From positions 1-64,000 of the forward strand of contig JAFLBQ010000006.1 in NCBI GenBank assembly GCA_017303805.1: a stretch of 64,000 nt of DNA, given 5' to 3'. This stretch comes from Cytophagales bacterium (GTDB lineage Bacteria; Bacteroidota; Bacteroidia; Cytophagales; Cyclobacteriaceae). The notes under the pieces were generated by a model. It did not search any database and was not told the DNA's origin. It saw only the letters and a program-made list of their open reading frames with translations. Numbering within the stretch: position 1 is the stretch's first letter; each line of letters starts with the position of its first letter. Positions 1 through 9,486 of this stretch are shown here, piece by piece. The translations under genes and the position numbers were made by a program.

Positions 1-129
1 AATGGCACAAATATAAACAAAGTTTAAGACGTCAATGTCGAGTTGCGAAAAATAATTAACAAGACCAACGAAGTGTTAGTTTTTTTGTCGGGCGTTTAAT
101 GCTTGTACATTTACAATGACCGCTAACTT

Positions 130-180
130 CTTTATAGCTCTCATAAAGTTAGTCTAATACAACCAAAACTGCTGTATTAG
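130..180. repeat. two small inverted repeats behind the recombinase gene
   Basis: Two hairpins lie side by side: a 6-bp stem at 130-135/143-148 with a 7-nt loop, and a 7-bp stem at 154-160/174-180 with a 13-nt loop. They stand 40 bases past the 3' end of the tyrosine recombinase gene. They could be a weak terminator, or part of a recombination site, but no core site can be proved from this window. The rest of 1-218 is AT-rich and shows no gene. Confidence 0.4.
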
Positions 181-218
181 TGCACTTTTTGTTCCTAAAC
201 CTCCCGCTCCAAAATGCA

Positions 219-1250
219 TCAAAATTCATCCAACGGGCTTTTGATTTTCGTTATCGAACGGGTGCTTACATGGGTGTAAATTTCCGTGGTCCGGCTGCTG
301 TTATGCCCCAAAATTTCCTGTATATGCCTCAAATCCGTGCCATTCTCCAACAGGTGCGTTGCATAACTATGCCTTAGCCAATGCAGGCTAACGGGTTTCG
401 TAATACCTGCCTTGGCCACTGCCTTTTTAAGTACACTCGCCAGGCTGCGCTCGTCATACTGCGCACCGTTAACTCCTTCAAAGAGCCATTTCTTTGGCTT
501 ATACGCCACATAGTACTCGCGCAACATTTCTAAAAGCTTATTTGGCAACGGCACTATCCGGTCCTTCTTCCCTTTGGCTTGCCTAATCAGCACCACTCCC
601 CGGGCAGAACTTATGTCATTGGGGGTAAGGTTCAGTACCTCGCTACGCCTCAACCCACAACCGTATGTTACGGCCAGCAGAGACCGGTGCTTCAGGTTAT
701 GCGAAACCTCCAAAATCAGCTTTACCTCATCTTTGCTCAGTACGTTGGGCAGCCTTCGCTCGCGTTGCGGTCGCTCCAGCCTTTCTATTTCCAGCCTCCG
801 GTTTTCAACCGATGAAAAGAATAACTTAATCGCATTGATTACCTGGTTTTGGTAAGAAGCCGATAACCCGTTTTTTACAATATGCTCATCATGAAAAATA
901 ACAACATCGCGATTACCCACTTCCTGAAGGGGCTTTCCATTTAGATGCGTTAAAAAAACTTTTAGAGCTTCACTATAGGTTTTTTGAGTAGCTGGGCTGT
1001 AACGCTTCGCGCGAAGCCATTGCCCAAATCCTTCCAGCTTTAGCAGCGCCTCCTCCGAAAGTTGCCTTGTGGGCGGTAGCTTAAACCGTTCCCGGTTTTC
1101 AGCCGTATCGGGCAAATGCCAAACTTTTAGGGTTTTGCTCCAGCGCGCATCAGGCAATTTTTTGAAACGAACTATTTGATCCCAGTTCTTTTCAAAATAA
1201 ACGGCAATTCGCTTTTCCCCATTATGAATGATCGTATTCGATTTCCACAT
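219..1250 (-). CDS. tyrosine recombinase/integrase (XerC/D-like)
   Basis: This 343-residue protein is a site-specific recombinase that cuts and rejoins DNA through a tyrosine. The catalytic set is complete: R201 in GLRRSE, K226 in AKGKKDR, H280 and R283 in HWLRH, H306 in LGH, and the nucleophile Y315 in YTH. A SAM-like core-binding domain lies at about 65-155. Residues 1-60 form an extra N-terminal module (KVWHLPDT) that is common in Bacteroidota recombinases of this kind. It is too short of the host XerC/XerD layout to be called a dif recombinase with confidence. No other mobile gene, excisionase or transposase is next to it, so it looks like an orphan or a remnant of an element that extends beyond position 1. 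Confidence 0.9.
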   Translation of the reverse strand: MWKSNTIIHNGEKRIAVYFEKNWDQIVRFKKLPDARWSKTLKVWHLPDTAENRERFKLPPTRQLSEEALLKLEGFGQWLRAKRYSPATQKTYSEALKVFLTHLNGKPLQEVGNRDVVIFHDEHIVKNGLSASYQNQVINAIKLFFSSVENRRLEIERLERPQRERRLPNVLSKDEVKLILEVSHNLKHRSLLAVTYGCGLRRSEVLNLTPNDISSARGVVLIRQAKGKKDRIVPLPNKLLEMLREYYVAYKPKKWLFEGVNGAQYDERSLASVLKKAVAKAGITKPVSLHWLRHSYATHLLENGTDLRHIQEILGHNSSRTTEIYTHVSTRSITKIKSPLDEF

Positions 1251-1296
1251 AACGTTTCAGTACTACCCGTACGGTCTGTAACTTATTACATGTTGG

Positions 1297-2220
1297 TCAA
1301 TACCCCCAGCTCTTCATCATTTCATAATCTTCCTTCATACACTGCAGCGGGGTTTTGCCCTGATAGGCTTCCTGCTCTATTATAAAATGAATAGTACCAC
1401 CACTGTCGCGACCCAGGTCCACTACTTCTTTCAGGTTCACTATGCCCTTGCCGAGAATGGTGCTTTCAAACTTGCCATGCTCACCGGCTTCCGGTAGTTC
1501 AATTTCATCTTTCACGTGCATGCTCTGGAAGCGGCCCGGGTACTTTGTTACCACGTCAATAGCTTTGGCTCCCCCATTATACAGATTCCCGGTATCCAAT
1601 TGTTGCATTACCAGCGCAGGGTCTGTTTCCATCAAAATAATATCGTACAACGTGCGGTTGCCGTGCGTTTCGCTAAACTCGAAATCGTGGTTATGGTAGC
1701 CGAACATCATGCCGGATTTTTTACAGAGCTCTCCGCTCTTGTTAAATATTTCCAGTTGCTTCATCAACGCATCTTCCGACTTCCGTACCGATTCGTCCAT
1801 CCACGGGCTTATCACAAACTGCTGCCCCATGTAGGCTGCATCTTCAATGGTGTATTTCCACTCATCGGTAAAGTCGTTGTTGGTTGCGTCCCAATGTTTG
1901 GGTGCCAGCACGGTATGGCCGCTGGGCATGCTCATCCCCAAGTCAGTAAGTATTTTTTTAAACTCTTGTGGTGTCCAGCCATAAAATTTACGATCGCGGT
2001 ACCACGCATGTTCTACATTTTGATAGCCGAACTTTGCCAATTCTGTAAGCGTACCAAGCGGATCGGTACCCATTTCATCGCGCACACAATAAAGTTGCAA
2101 GCCCAATACATGTTTTGCTGCAGCGGTGGTTTCTTTACTGCCGGCACAGGCTGCCAAAAAAGAGGTGCCAGCCAGCGCAAATGCGCTCTTCTTAATAAAT
2201 TCTCTGCGTGAGGTGCTCAT
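1297..2220 (-). CDS. sugar phosphate isomerase/epimerase, Tat-exported lipoprotein
   Basis: A 307-residue protein of the xylose-isomerase-like TIM-barrel family (AP endonuclease 2 fold). The ATG at 2220 is chosen over an ATG 18 codons upstream because it places a twin-arginine signal (SRREFIKK) at the very N terminus, followed by a lipobox (FLAAC, Cys 25). Barrel features include HNHDFEF, a likely metal-binding stretch, and QLDTGNLYNGG near residues 220-230. The family isomerises or epimerises sugars; the substrate cannot be read here. Tat export with lipidation suggests a folded, metal-loaded periplasmic enzyme. It is followed by no obvious sugar operon. A TTG-N18-TATCTTTC promoter lies about 25 bases upstream of the start. 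Confidence 0.85.
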   Translation of the reverse strand: MSTSRREFIKKSAFALAGTSFLAACAGSKETTAAAKHVLGLQLYCVRDEMGTDPLGTLTELAKFGYQNVEHAWYRDRKFYGWTPQEFKKILTDLGMSMPSGHTVLAPKHWDATNNDFTDEWKYTIEDAAYMGQQFVISPWMDESVRKSEDALMKQLEIFNKSGELCKKSGMMFGYHNHDFEFSETHGNRTLYDIILMETDPALVMQQLDTGNLYNGGAKAIDVVTKYPGRFQSMHVKDEIELPEAGEHGKFESTILGKGIVNLKEVVDLGRDSGGTIHFIIEQEAYQGKTPLQCMKEDYEMMKSWGY

Positions 2221-2245
2221 AGGTGGTAGGTTTTTTGTTGAGTAT

Positions 2246-2274
2246 GAAAGATAGAATAATGTGGCACAAATCAA
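2246..2274 (-). promoter_or_regulatory. putative Bacteroidota-type promoter of the isomerase gene
   Basis: On the minus strand TTG (2274-2272), an 18-bp spacer and TATCTTTC (2253-2246) match the Bacteroidota form TTG-N19-TAnnTTTG with one change at the last base. The start codon follows 25 bases further on. Confidence 0.4.
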
Positions 2275-2286
2275 TAACCTTTTTAT

Positions 2287-3213
2287 TTAACCGGAGCTGC
2301 CCACCGTGCGTAGGTAAGCAATCAATCTATCTGCAAAGGGAAGCATTTGCTTATACTCCAGCAGGTCAGCCGGAATCTTGCACACAAAATCACGTAACGC
2401 TTCAGCCCGGATCTTATCAGTTACCTCGTACTTCAGTTTGTTCTGGTAGGTATGGATAGTAAACAACACCTGATTGGAAACCGGCAACCGCGATAGGGTT
2501 TGATGTTCCACCCGCACAAAGATTTTTTCACCCACTGCTTCGTTGTTAAGTCCTGCCGAAATCTCCTGCAATAGTTTTTTATACGCTTCCGTTTGCCGTG
2601 TAGAGAGATCGAGCCAATCGCACACGCGAAAGCCCCAGTTATTGCGCACAACCGGTTTATGTGCAGGCAGGCGCTCCAACAATTTGTTTGCCGATTGAAT
2701 CATGCTATCGGTAATGCGTGGTAGTGGTGCATGTACCTGAATAAAATGTTGATTCATTTTATCGCCCAAACTCCAGCCGCTCGGAAAACAAAGTTGCCCG
2801 GCTACCACCCGCAGGTCTGCATCTAATAAAATCAAATCTTCTTGCACCTGCCGCCCTACCCAATCCAAAGGTTGAAGCGGCAAGGTAGCGTCATCGCCAA
2901 CTGTAAATGTGTACGTTTCTTTCAAAAGGGTATTAGTCCATTTCCACACCGCTCCATTTTTGTTTACCTGAAAGTGCTGCGGATAATTTTCAGCAAGGCC
3001 GGTAAGAATTAATTCGAGCGCCTCCCATTGGGCTGGCTTTGTTGCTTCGTTGGCTATGAAATACCATTCTGGGTGTGCGGCAAGCATCTTCCGCTTTAAT
3101 GCAACTTCATGCTGATAATGAACGTCAGCCTCCGCTACGCGCCATTCATCGGCAAGCGCACGGGTGCCCATCTTCAAATCAAAACCTTTGGCAAAGGGGA
3201 AGTAGGGAAGCAT
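2287..3213 (-). CDS. haem-dependent oxidative N-demethylase family protein (DUF3445)
   Basis: This 308-residue protein matches the DUF3445/HDOD family, whose characterised fungal and bacterial members use a haem to oxidise N-methyl amines such as dimethylamine. Family landmarks are the N-terminal PF-x-KGFD-L-MG stretch, VQEDLILLD near 140, CFPSGW near 165 and RNNWGFRVC-W near 220. No signal peptide is visible, so it should be cytosolic. It is read in the same direction as the isomerase gene 66 bases downstream, but a shared role is not evident. The reductase partners reported for this family are not in the window. Function at the level of substrate is inference. Confidence 0.8.
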   Translation of the reverse strand: MLPYFPFAKGFDLKMGTRALADEWRVAEADVHYQHEVALKRKMLAAHPEWYFIANEATKPAQWEALELILTGLAENYPQHFQVNKNGAVWKWTNTLLKETYTFTVGDDATLPLQPLDWVGRQVQEDLILLDADLRVVAGQLCFPSGWSLGDKMNQHFIQVHAPLPRITDSMIQSANKLLERLPAHKPVVRNNWGFRVCDWLDLSTRQTEAYKKLLQEISAGLNNEAVGEKIFVRVEHQTLSRLPVSNQVLFTIHTYQNKLKYEVTDKIRAEALRDFVCKIPADLLEYKQMLPFADRLIAYLRTVGSSG

Positions 3214-3302
3214 TTTGGTTACAGGTTGCTCGTTTCTGGCTTCTGGTTTGACTTTTACTAAAAACAGAATACCAATTACTGAATACTTTCTCTGGTAACT
3301 GA

Positions 3303-5120
3303 TTAATTTAACAACTTCTGATAAGCATCTTCATAGTGCGTAATCAGGTTATCCCAATCAAACGCAGAAGAATAATTTTCTACGTTGTTACGTTGCATAA
3401 TCCGGCTGCGTCTGTCTTGCTGTAAAAATTTATATAGAAACACCGCTAACTGGCGTGCACTCCAATCGAAGGTGCGCTTGCCGCGCTCCACTACAAACAT
3501 GCCGCCCTTTTCATGATCGGGCATGTTGTGCAGCAGGTAATCGCCAAAGCCACTTAAGTCGCTGGTAACGGCCGGCACTCCACTGGCCATGCACTCTAGC
3601 GGAGTGTAACCCCAGGGTTCGTAGTAACTCGGAAAAATTCCCAAATGGCACCCGCGCACAAACTGGCTGTAATCCATTCCAAACAATGGGTTGGTTGAAT
3701 TAATGAAATCAGGATGGTACACAATTTTCACTTTATCTTCTTTGCGATTCAATAAATTTCTGCGCACAAGAAACTGCAGAATGTCGTCATTATCTTCATC
3801 TACCAACTTATGCGTAACTGGTAGTGGCATCTTATTACTCTTCCACGATTGTATGGTTCTGCGATAGCGTAACTTCCAGTATTCATCCACAAAGTCGTTT
3901 AGCTGTGGCAAGCGATGATCTTGCCGTACCGTGCTTTCAAAAAATAATCGTTTGCCTACTTGCCGTTGAATGGCTTCGCACGTTTGCCGGATTTCTTCCA
4001 TTACTGCGCGCGATTGCAACACTTCGGGTTTGATACTATAAAAATCGCGCTTGGTTACAAAAAACATCACCACCGTTAAGTCCGATTTCTCTTCTTTTAG
4101 TTGATGATTTAAATGTACCAACGCTTCCAGTGTAAGATCAAACCCTTTGTTTTTGTATTCGTACCTGCCCGATGTAAAAAAATATACGGTCTTGTTCAGA
4201 TCGAACGCGTACGAATTAAAAAAATGGCCCATCACAAATTCGTGCAGTTGCTCTTTGTACTGCGAGTGCAGGTTCTGAAATTCATGCAAGGCTTCAAAGC
4301 GTTGAATGTTCAACCCGTTGGGCAAAATAAAATCGGGCTTTCTGCGCAGCAAATGTTTACACTCGCGTGCCGTTACATCACTTACGGTGGTCATTAAATC
4401 GCAACTTTGGGCACAGCCATATTCAATAGCCGCTTCAGTTTCCACACCAAACTTACCAGCCTCATCTTCCCACTTAAAAAACGGAAGGTGCGCATAAAAC
4501 AGCGGGGAGTTTATAGCCAGGTGCCGGCCCAACTGTGTAGCATGAGTAGTAAAGATCGTACGCACCGGAAGTTCCTCGCGCTTAATATCTAAAATAGGCA
4601 GGCCGGCCATCCACTCATGAAAGTGCGCCAGTAGTTTATAATCGGTGCCGGCAATCTTTACCAGTTCATCTACAAATAATTTGGTTAAGTAAGCAAATCC
4701 AATCACCTGGTCAATCAGGTCGTGCTTCTCGGGTGTACTGATTGAATGATTCTTCCACAGCAAGTACTTGATTACGTTCCGCACTTTTTCTTCTACTGCA
4801 TTCGGGTTAAACAAAACCACGCGCGGCTTTCCGGTAATTAACCAATCGGCATAAATAACTTCGTACCCGCGCTTGCGCAGATTGGCAGCCGCCAGCCCAA
4901 ACACATCGGCTGTATCTTCCAGCGGTTCCAGTTCGGCCAGTATATTCTTATTAAGATATGGGCCCAGCATACAATAATAGCCGCTATGGTTGCGCGTCAT
5001 GGCCGGTGCCTTCGATCGAATAACGGTATAGATGCCACCCACCTGGTTACAAACTTCCCAGGCAACTTCAATTAATAAATGGTTGGGTGTTGATTTAGTA
5101 CGCGAAGTCTTCTTTGTCAT
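3303..5120 (-). CDS. glycogen synthase, eukaryotic-type GT3 family
   Basis: A 605-residue glycosyltransferase of family GT3, the family of animal and fungal glycogen synthases, which extends alpha-1,4-glucan from a nucleotide sugar. The N terminus LIEVAWEVCNQVGGIYTVI is the family hallmark, and the C-terminal donor site holds FPSYYEPWGYTPLECMASG with the two glutamates of the E-x7-E type. Start at 5120 gives MTKKTSRT, 14 codons inside the longest frame, and matches the usual beginning just before the hallmark. Bacterial glycogen is more often made by GlgA (GT5). A GT35 phosphorylase at 16077-17777 could degrade the product. No branching enzyme or ADP-glucose pyrophosphorylase is present in the window. 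Confidence 0.92.
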   Translation of the reverse strand: MTKKTSRTKSTPNHLLIEVAWEVCNQVGGIYTVIRSKAPAMTRNHSGYYCMLGPYLNKNILAELEPLEDTADVFGLAAANLRKRGYEVIYADWLITGKPRVVLFNPNAVEEKVRNVIKYLLWKNHSISTPEKHDLIDQVIGFAYLTKLFVDELVKIAGTDYKLLAHFHEWMAGLPILDIKREELPVRTIFTTHATQLGRHLAINSPLFYAHLPFFKWEDEAGKFGVETEAAIEYGCAQSCDLMTTVSDVTARECKHLLRRKPDFILPNGLNIQRFEALHEFQNLHSQYKEQLHEFVMGHFFNSYAFDLNKTVYFFTSGRYEYKNKGFDLTLEALVHLNHQLKEEKSDLTVVMFFVTKRDFYSIKPEVLQSRAVMEEIRQTCEAIQRQVGKRLFFESTVRQDHRLPQLNDFVDEYWKLRYRRTIQSWKSNKMPLPVTHKLVDEDNDDILQFLVRRNLLNRKEDKVKIVYHPDFINSTNPLFGMDYSQFVRGCHLGIFPSYYEPWGYTPLECMASGVPAVTSDLSGFGDYLLHNMPDHEKGGMFVVERGKRTFDWSARQLAVFLYKFLQQDRRSRIMQRNNVENYSSAFDWDNLITHYEDAYQKLLN

Positions 5121-5243
5121 GATGCAAGTCAAACTGGCTGGTAGTGAACCAATTTCGATCAATTTAATGACAAAATTTCTTAAAAAGACAACGTTTTATA
5201 CATGGATTCAGATTTGATGCATGGGCCATAAAATCATTAGGTT

Positions 5244-7862
5244 ATGACATTCGATAAATTCACTATAAAATCTCAGGAAGCTTTACAAAAATCGGCAGAG
5301 ATAGCCACTGCGCGGCAGCAACAAGCTATTGAGCCGGGGCACATCTTAAAAGCTATTTTGGAAACAGACGAAAATGTTTCAAGTTATCTGTTCAAGAAAC
5401 TGAACATCAACGAAAAAATTCTGCACACCAAGTTAGAAGAACTTGTAAACGGCTATCCAAAAGTTTCTGGCCAGCAAGCATATCTGTCTTCGGCCAGCAA
5501 CAGCGTATTGCAGCAAGCCGAAAAAGAGTTGCGCGAATTTAAGGACGAGTTTATTGCTGTTGAGCATTTACTGGTAGGGCTATTGAATACGAAAGACAAA
5601 GTAGCTGCTTTAATGAAAGATGCCGGCTTTGAAAAAGGCACGCTGGTAAAAGCCATTAAAGAATTGCGCGGAGGCGCATCGGTTACCGATCAGAATGCCG
5701 AAGCAAAATATAAGTCGTTAGAGCGCTATTCTAAAAATTTAAATGCGTTGGCGAAAGCCGGAAAAATTGATCCCGTAATTGGCCGCGATGAGGAGATCAG
5801 GCGCGTGTTGCAAATCCTATCGCGCAGAACAAAAAACAACCCCATACTGTTGGGCGAGCCGGGCGTGGGTAAAACTGCCATTGTAGAAGGTATGGCTCAA
5901 CGTATTGTAAATGGCGATGTACCCGAAAATCTGAAAACCAAAACGTTGGTATCGTTGGATATGGGTTTGTTGGTAGCCGGTGCCAAGTACAAAGGCGAGT
6001 TTGAAGAGCGCCTGAAAGCGGTAATCAAAGAAGTTACCGACTCGAACGGAGAAATTATTTTGTTTATTGATGAAATCCATACGCTGATTGGAGCCGGTGG
6101 TGGTGGCGAAGGCGCCATGGACGCAGCCAATCTTTTAAAGCCGGCCCTGGCGCGGGGTGAGTTGCATGCCATTGGTGCTACTACACTAAAAGAATATCAG
6201 AAGTATATCGAAAAAGACAAAGCCCTGGAGCGCAGGTTTCAATCGGTAATGGTAGATGAACCTTCGGTAGAAGATTCCATCTCCATCCTTCGCGGGATAA
6301 AAGACAAATACGAATTACACCACGGGGTACGTATTAAAGACGATGCCGTAATTGCTTCCGTAGAATTATCAAGCCGCTATATCTCCGAACGCTTTCTTCC
6401 CGATAAGGCGATTGACTTAATGGATGAGGCCGCTTCAAAGTTGCGTTTGGAAATGGATTCGTTGCCGGAAGAACTGGATGAACTGAATCGCAAAATCATG
6501 CAATTGGAGATTGAGCGCGAAGCCATCCGCAGAGAAAAGGATAAAGATAAAGAAGTAGTGCTGACTAAAGAGATTGCTGAACTGAGCGGGCAACGCAATA
6601 CGCTGAAAGCACAGTGGGAAAATGAAAAAGGGATGGTAAACAACCTGCGCCACGAGAAAGAAACCATCGAGAAATTAAAACAGGAAGCCGAGCATGCCGA
6701 AAAGGCGGGTGACTACGGGCGCGTGGCCGAAATCCGGTATGGTAAAATAACGGAAGCCGAAAAACGTCTTAAGGAGTTGCAGGCGCAAATGAAAACCATG
6801 CAAGGCGAACATTCCTTATTAAAAGAAGAAGTGGACAGCGATGATATTGCCGAAGTGGTGGCGCGCTGGACGGGCATACCGCTAAGCAAGATGTTGCAAA
6901 GCGAGCGCGAAAAGTTATTAACCCTTGAAGAAGAGTTGGGTAAACGCGTGGCCGGTCAGGAAGAAGCCATTCGCGCATTGAGCGATGCCGTGCGCAGAAG
7001 TCGCGCGGGGTTGCAAGATCCGAAACGCCCCATTGGCTCCTTCATTTTTATGGGCACAACGGGTGTGGGCAAAACCGAACTTTCAAAAGCGCTGGCCGAT
7101 TACTTGTTTAACGATGAGAATGCCATGGTGCGCATTGACATGAGCGAATACCAGGAGCGGCACAGCGTAAGCCGGTTGATTGGCGCACCCCCGGGCTATG
7201 TAGGCTACGATGAAGGTGGCCAGCTTACAGAAGCCGTGCGCAGAAAACCATATTCGGTAATTCTGCTGGATGAGATTGAGAAAGCGCATCCGGATGTGTT
7301 TAACATTCTGTTGCAGGTGCTGGACGATGGCCGGCTAACCGATAGCAAAGGGCGCGTAGCCAATTTCAAAAACACGATTGTGATCATGACTACCAATATC
7401 GGGTCGCACATCATTCAGGAAAATTTTGAAAAAATTACCGATGAGAATTATTTTGATGTGTTGGAAGGCACCAAAGACGAAGTGTTAACACTTTTGAAAA
7501 AATCGGTGCGGCCGGAGTTTATAAATCGCATCGATGAAATCATTATGTTCCGCCCGCTTAGCAAGGCAGATATTAGAAAAATTGTAGAAATACAATTTAA
7601 ACTGGTGCAGCAACGTTTATTGGAAAGTGGCGTGAAGTTGGATATTTCGGAAGCCGCGCTGGAACGCCTGGCAAAACTGGGTTACGATCCGCAATTTGGA
7701 GCAAGACCACTGAAAAGAGTTATGCAACGCGAACTATTAAACGAGCTTTCGAAACAAATTTTAGCGGGCAAAGTGAACAAAGACAGTGTGATCTTTGTTG
7801 AATTGAAAAACGGGGTTGATTTTGAGTTTATCAACCTCGATGATGTAGAAATTGTGAAGTAA
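5244..7862 (+). CDS. clpB: ATP-dependent chaperone ClpB
   Basis: ClpB is the hexameric AAA+ disaggregase that pulls polypeptides out of aggregates together with DnaK. The 872 residues are full length. In order: the N-terminal Clp repeat domain (1-145), NBD1 with Walker A GEPGVGKT at 204-211 and Walker [10 protein letters not shown], the charged coiled-coil middle domain at about 400-530, and NBD2 with GTTGVGKT near 605 and [10 protein letters not shown]. The middle domain separates it from ClpA and ClpC. It is transcribed alone, divergent from the GT3 gene, and ends at a double hairpin. One ATTCAGATTTGAT stretch, also found in the boxes before the cytochrome genes, lies 38 bases upstream; whether it matters is unknown. 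Confidence 0.98.
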   Translation: MTFDKFTIKSQEALQKSAEIATARQQQAIEPGHILKAILETDENVSSYLFKKLNINEKILHTKLEELVNGYPKVSGQQAYLSSASNSVLQQAEKELREFKDEFIAVEHLLVGLLNTKDKVAALMKDAGFEKGTLVKAIKELRGGASVTDQNAEAKYKSLERYSKNLNALAKAGKIDPVIGRDEEIRRVLQILSRRTKNNPILLGEPGVGKTAIVEGMAQRIVNGDVPENLKTKTLVSLDMGLLVAGAKYKGEFEERLKAVIKEVTDSNGEIILFIDEIHTLIGAGGGGEGAMDAANLLKPALARGELHAIGATTLKEYQKYIEKDKALERRFQSVMVDEPSVEDSISILRGIKDKYELHHGVRIKDDAVIASVELSSRYISERFLPDKAIDLMDEAASKLRLEMDSLPEELDELNRKIMQLEIEREAIRREKDKDKEVVLTKEIAELSGQRNTLKAQWENEKGMVNNLRHEKETIEKLKQEAEHAEKAGDYGRVAEIRYGKITEAEKRLKELQAQMKTMQGEHSLLKEEVDSDDIAEVVARWTGIPLSKMLQSEREKLLTLEEELGKRVAGQEEAIRALSDAVRRSRAGLQDPKRPIGSFIFMGTTGVGKTELSKALADYLFNDENAMVRIDMSEYQERHSVSRLIGAPPGYVGYDEGGQLTEAVRRKPYSVILLDEIEKAHPDVFNILLQVLDDGRLTDSKGRVANFKNTIVIMTTNIGSHIIQENFEKITDENYFDVLEGTKDEVLTLLKKSVRPEFINRIDEIIMFRPLSKADIRKIVEIQFKLVQQRLLESGVKLDISEAALERLAKLGYDPQFGARPLKRVMQRELLNELSKQILAGKVNKDSVIFVELKNGVDFEFINLDDVEIVK

Positions 7863-7884
7863 TTAACAATAAAGACTGTGTGGT

Positions 7885-7954
7885 CCCGGAGCCTTCCGGG
7901 AAGTGTTGTGGGGTTTGGTTTTTGGGGTTAGGGCGGGCTGAGGGGCCCGCCCTT
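7885..7954 (+). terminator. tandem hairpins between clpB and the channel gene
   Basis: A 6-bp stem at 7885-7890/7895-7900 with a 4-nt loop is followed by a 9-bp GC-rich stem at 7930-7938/7945-7953 with a 6-nt loop and the downstream sequence TTCATTTTT. This suits intrinsic termination of clpB and lies between two convergent genes, so it may also shield the opposite strand. Confidence 0.75.
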
Positions 7955-7959
7955 CATTT

Positions 7960-9012
7960 TTAGGCCTCTTGCAAAGCGTATTGTTTTTTCAACCGGGCTT
8001 CAGCAGTGCCATCCATCATCATCACCAGCATGTCGTCTGCATCTATTACCACGGAGCCAGCCGGGTTTTTTAAGAATTCGCGGTTTCCGTTGCCGGTCTT
8101 TACAATGCCCAGTAAAATAACATTGCAGTTTTTCTTCAAATCGAAATAGGCTTTATCATAAAAAGTACCCACCAATGAATTACCGGGCAACACTTTCATT
8201 TGCTTCAGATCGTAATCAGCTTCGGTATGTGCGTAGGCAAGAATTTCTTCGCTGAACAATGCCACATCGGGTTCAAAAATATAACTGGCCATTAACTTAG
8301 CCGAAATTTCGTTTTTGCAGATGGTATAGGTAACGCCTGCATTCTGAAAGGTGCTCTTCAGGTTTCCGTTATCCAACGTTACCACGTAGTTCAGGTTGGA
8401 GAAATGCTTCTTCAGATTGATCACATACACCAGCTTCTCCGTGTCGTCATTCATATTTACAAACACGATAGATGCCTGGCGGATGTTCGCCTTCTCCAGC
8501 ATATCGTAGTTGGCATAATCGGCATAAAGCGTAAAAATTTTATCCGAATTATAAAACTCGCGTATCGCATCGATAGACGACCGCTCGCGGGTAATAATGG
8601 CTACCTCTTTGCCGGCTGCTACCAGGTGGCTGATTACCGACTTGCCAAACTCGTTCCACCCGATAATTACCACGTGGTTTTTGAAGTCGGTGCCGTTAAG
8701 GCCTAACTCGCGTTGTTCTTTTAGTGTATTCATAAAATTTGCAATCTGACTAATTACTAAACCATAAACACCCAGGCTGGAAAGCATGGCTACAAATCCG
8801 ATTGTTCGGCCCCAGTAGGTAACGGGGTACACATCGCCATAGCCAATGGTAGTAATGGTTGCAACCAAATACCACAGCGAATCTTGCCAGGTGGCCATCT
8901 GCGTTCCGGGTGCATCTTGCTCTATGTAATGCAGGAGTATTACTATAGTAGCATAAAAAAATAATACCCCACCCAGCCGGTTTACAAGTTTAATGTAATT
9001 GGGTTTTGTCAT
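7960..9012 (-). CDS. potassium channel protein with RCK/TrkA-N domain
   Basis: A 350-residue two-TM potassium channel of the Kch/MthK type. TM1 is at about 13-30, the pore helix and filter TTIGYGD at 54-60, TM2 at about 70-92, then a cytosolic RCK domain with a Rossmann start VVIIGWNEFG (114-123) and a C-terminal TrkA-C-like part around 265-340. The filter sequence is a standard K+ filter. The RCK domain normally gates the pore on binding a ligand such as Ca2+, nucleotide or NAD(H); the ligand cannot be read here. It is a single gene ending convergently against clpB. Confidence 0.93.
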   Translation of the reverse strand: MTKPNYIKLVNRLGGVLFFYATIVILLHYIEQDAPGTQMATWQDSLWYLVATITTIGYGDVYPVTYWGRTIGFVAMLSSLGVYGLVISQIANFMNTLKEQRELGLNGTDFKNHVVIIGWNEFGKSVISHLVAAGKEVAIITRERSSIDAIREFYNSDKIFTLYADYANYDMLEKANIRQASIVFVNMNDDTEKLVYVINLKKHFSNLNYVVTLDNGNLKSTFQNAGVTYTICKNEISAKLMASYIFEPDVALFSEEILAYAHTEADYDLKQMKVLPGNSLVGTFYDKAYFDLKKNCNVILLGIVKTGNGNREFLKNPAGSVVIDADDMLVMMMDGTAEARLKKQYALQEA

Positions 9013-9029
9013 GCGGGTGGAGTTACAGG

Positions 9030-9059
9030 CAAATTAACAGAAAGGACGATTGCTTGCAA
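9030..9059 (-). promoter_or_regulatory. putative promoter of the channel gene
   Basis: On the minus strand TTG (9059-9057), an exact 19-bp spacer and TTAATTTG (9037-9030) fit the Bacteroidota consensus except for the second base of the -7 box. It stands 17 bases before the start codon. Confidence 0.4.
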
Positions 9060-9063
9060 AGAC

Positions 9064-9486
9064 TTATTGCGGGTTGCAATCTTCTATAATGGCCGGCACC
9101 GCACTTACATGCACCATAGGGCCACTATTACCCCAACTGTTGGCAATGTAGGTGGCCAACTCGGCAAGCTCCAGATTGGTAAGGGTGGGTATGCCGGGCA
9201 TGGGTTTGTTATAACGCACGCCATTTACCACCAGCTCGTCTTTTATTCCGTATTTCATCAGGCACACCACGGCTGCCGCGTTGTCTTTTATATAATCAGA
9301 GTTGGCAAGGGGCGGATAAACGCGGCCTAACCCGGCTCCATTGGTTTGGTGGCAGTTAGCACAGTGCTGCAGGTATAACCCTTCGCCCTCGGCATAGTAT
9401 TGTTGAAATTGCACATCAGTTTGGCGTTGCGATCCGCCCACACAACCCACGCAAAGCAACCCGCACCACAGCCAGTGCCTACTCAT
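9064..9486 (-). CDS. c-type cytochrome, exported (probable lipoprotein)
   Basis: A 140-residue monohaem cytochrome c of class I. The haem site is CANCH (C42, C45, H46) and the likely distal ligand is M96 in MPGIP. The N terminus is hydrophobic with a Cys-rich end (LLCVGC) that could be a lipobox, placing it on the periplasmic face of a membrane. The order HCANCHQTNGAGL...YPPLANSDY is typical of small electron carriers for oxidases or dehydrogenases. The start overlaps the end of the SCO gene by 8 bases, so the two are co-translated. It may deliver electrons to the copper centre that SCO helps build, but no oxidase gene is in view. Confidence 0.9.
   Translation of the reverse strand: MSRHWLWCGLLCVGCVGGSQRQTDVQFQQYYAEGEGLYLQHCANCHQTNGAGLGRVYPPLANSDYIKDNAAAVVCLMKYGIKDELVVNGVRYNKPMPGIPTLTNLELAELATYIANSWGNSGPMVHVSAVPAIIEDCNPQ

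Noticed and set aside
1-218. attC-like integron site behind the recombinase
   Set aside because: Fragments such as GTTAG and GCTAAC are present, but no pair fits the RYYYAAC/GTTRRRY layout, and cassette arrays would be expected on the other side of an integron integrase.
1516-2211. 231-codon open frame on the plus strand
   Set aside because: It is fully antisense to the isomerase gene, which has a Tat signal, a lipobox and family motifs; the plus-strand translation has none.
3214-3302. Short CCAGAAGCCAGAAAC-like direct repeat (minus strand)
   Set aside because: Only two partial units are present, so it was not listed as a repeat family.
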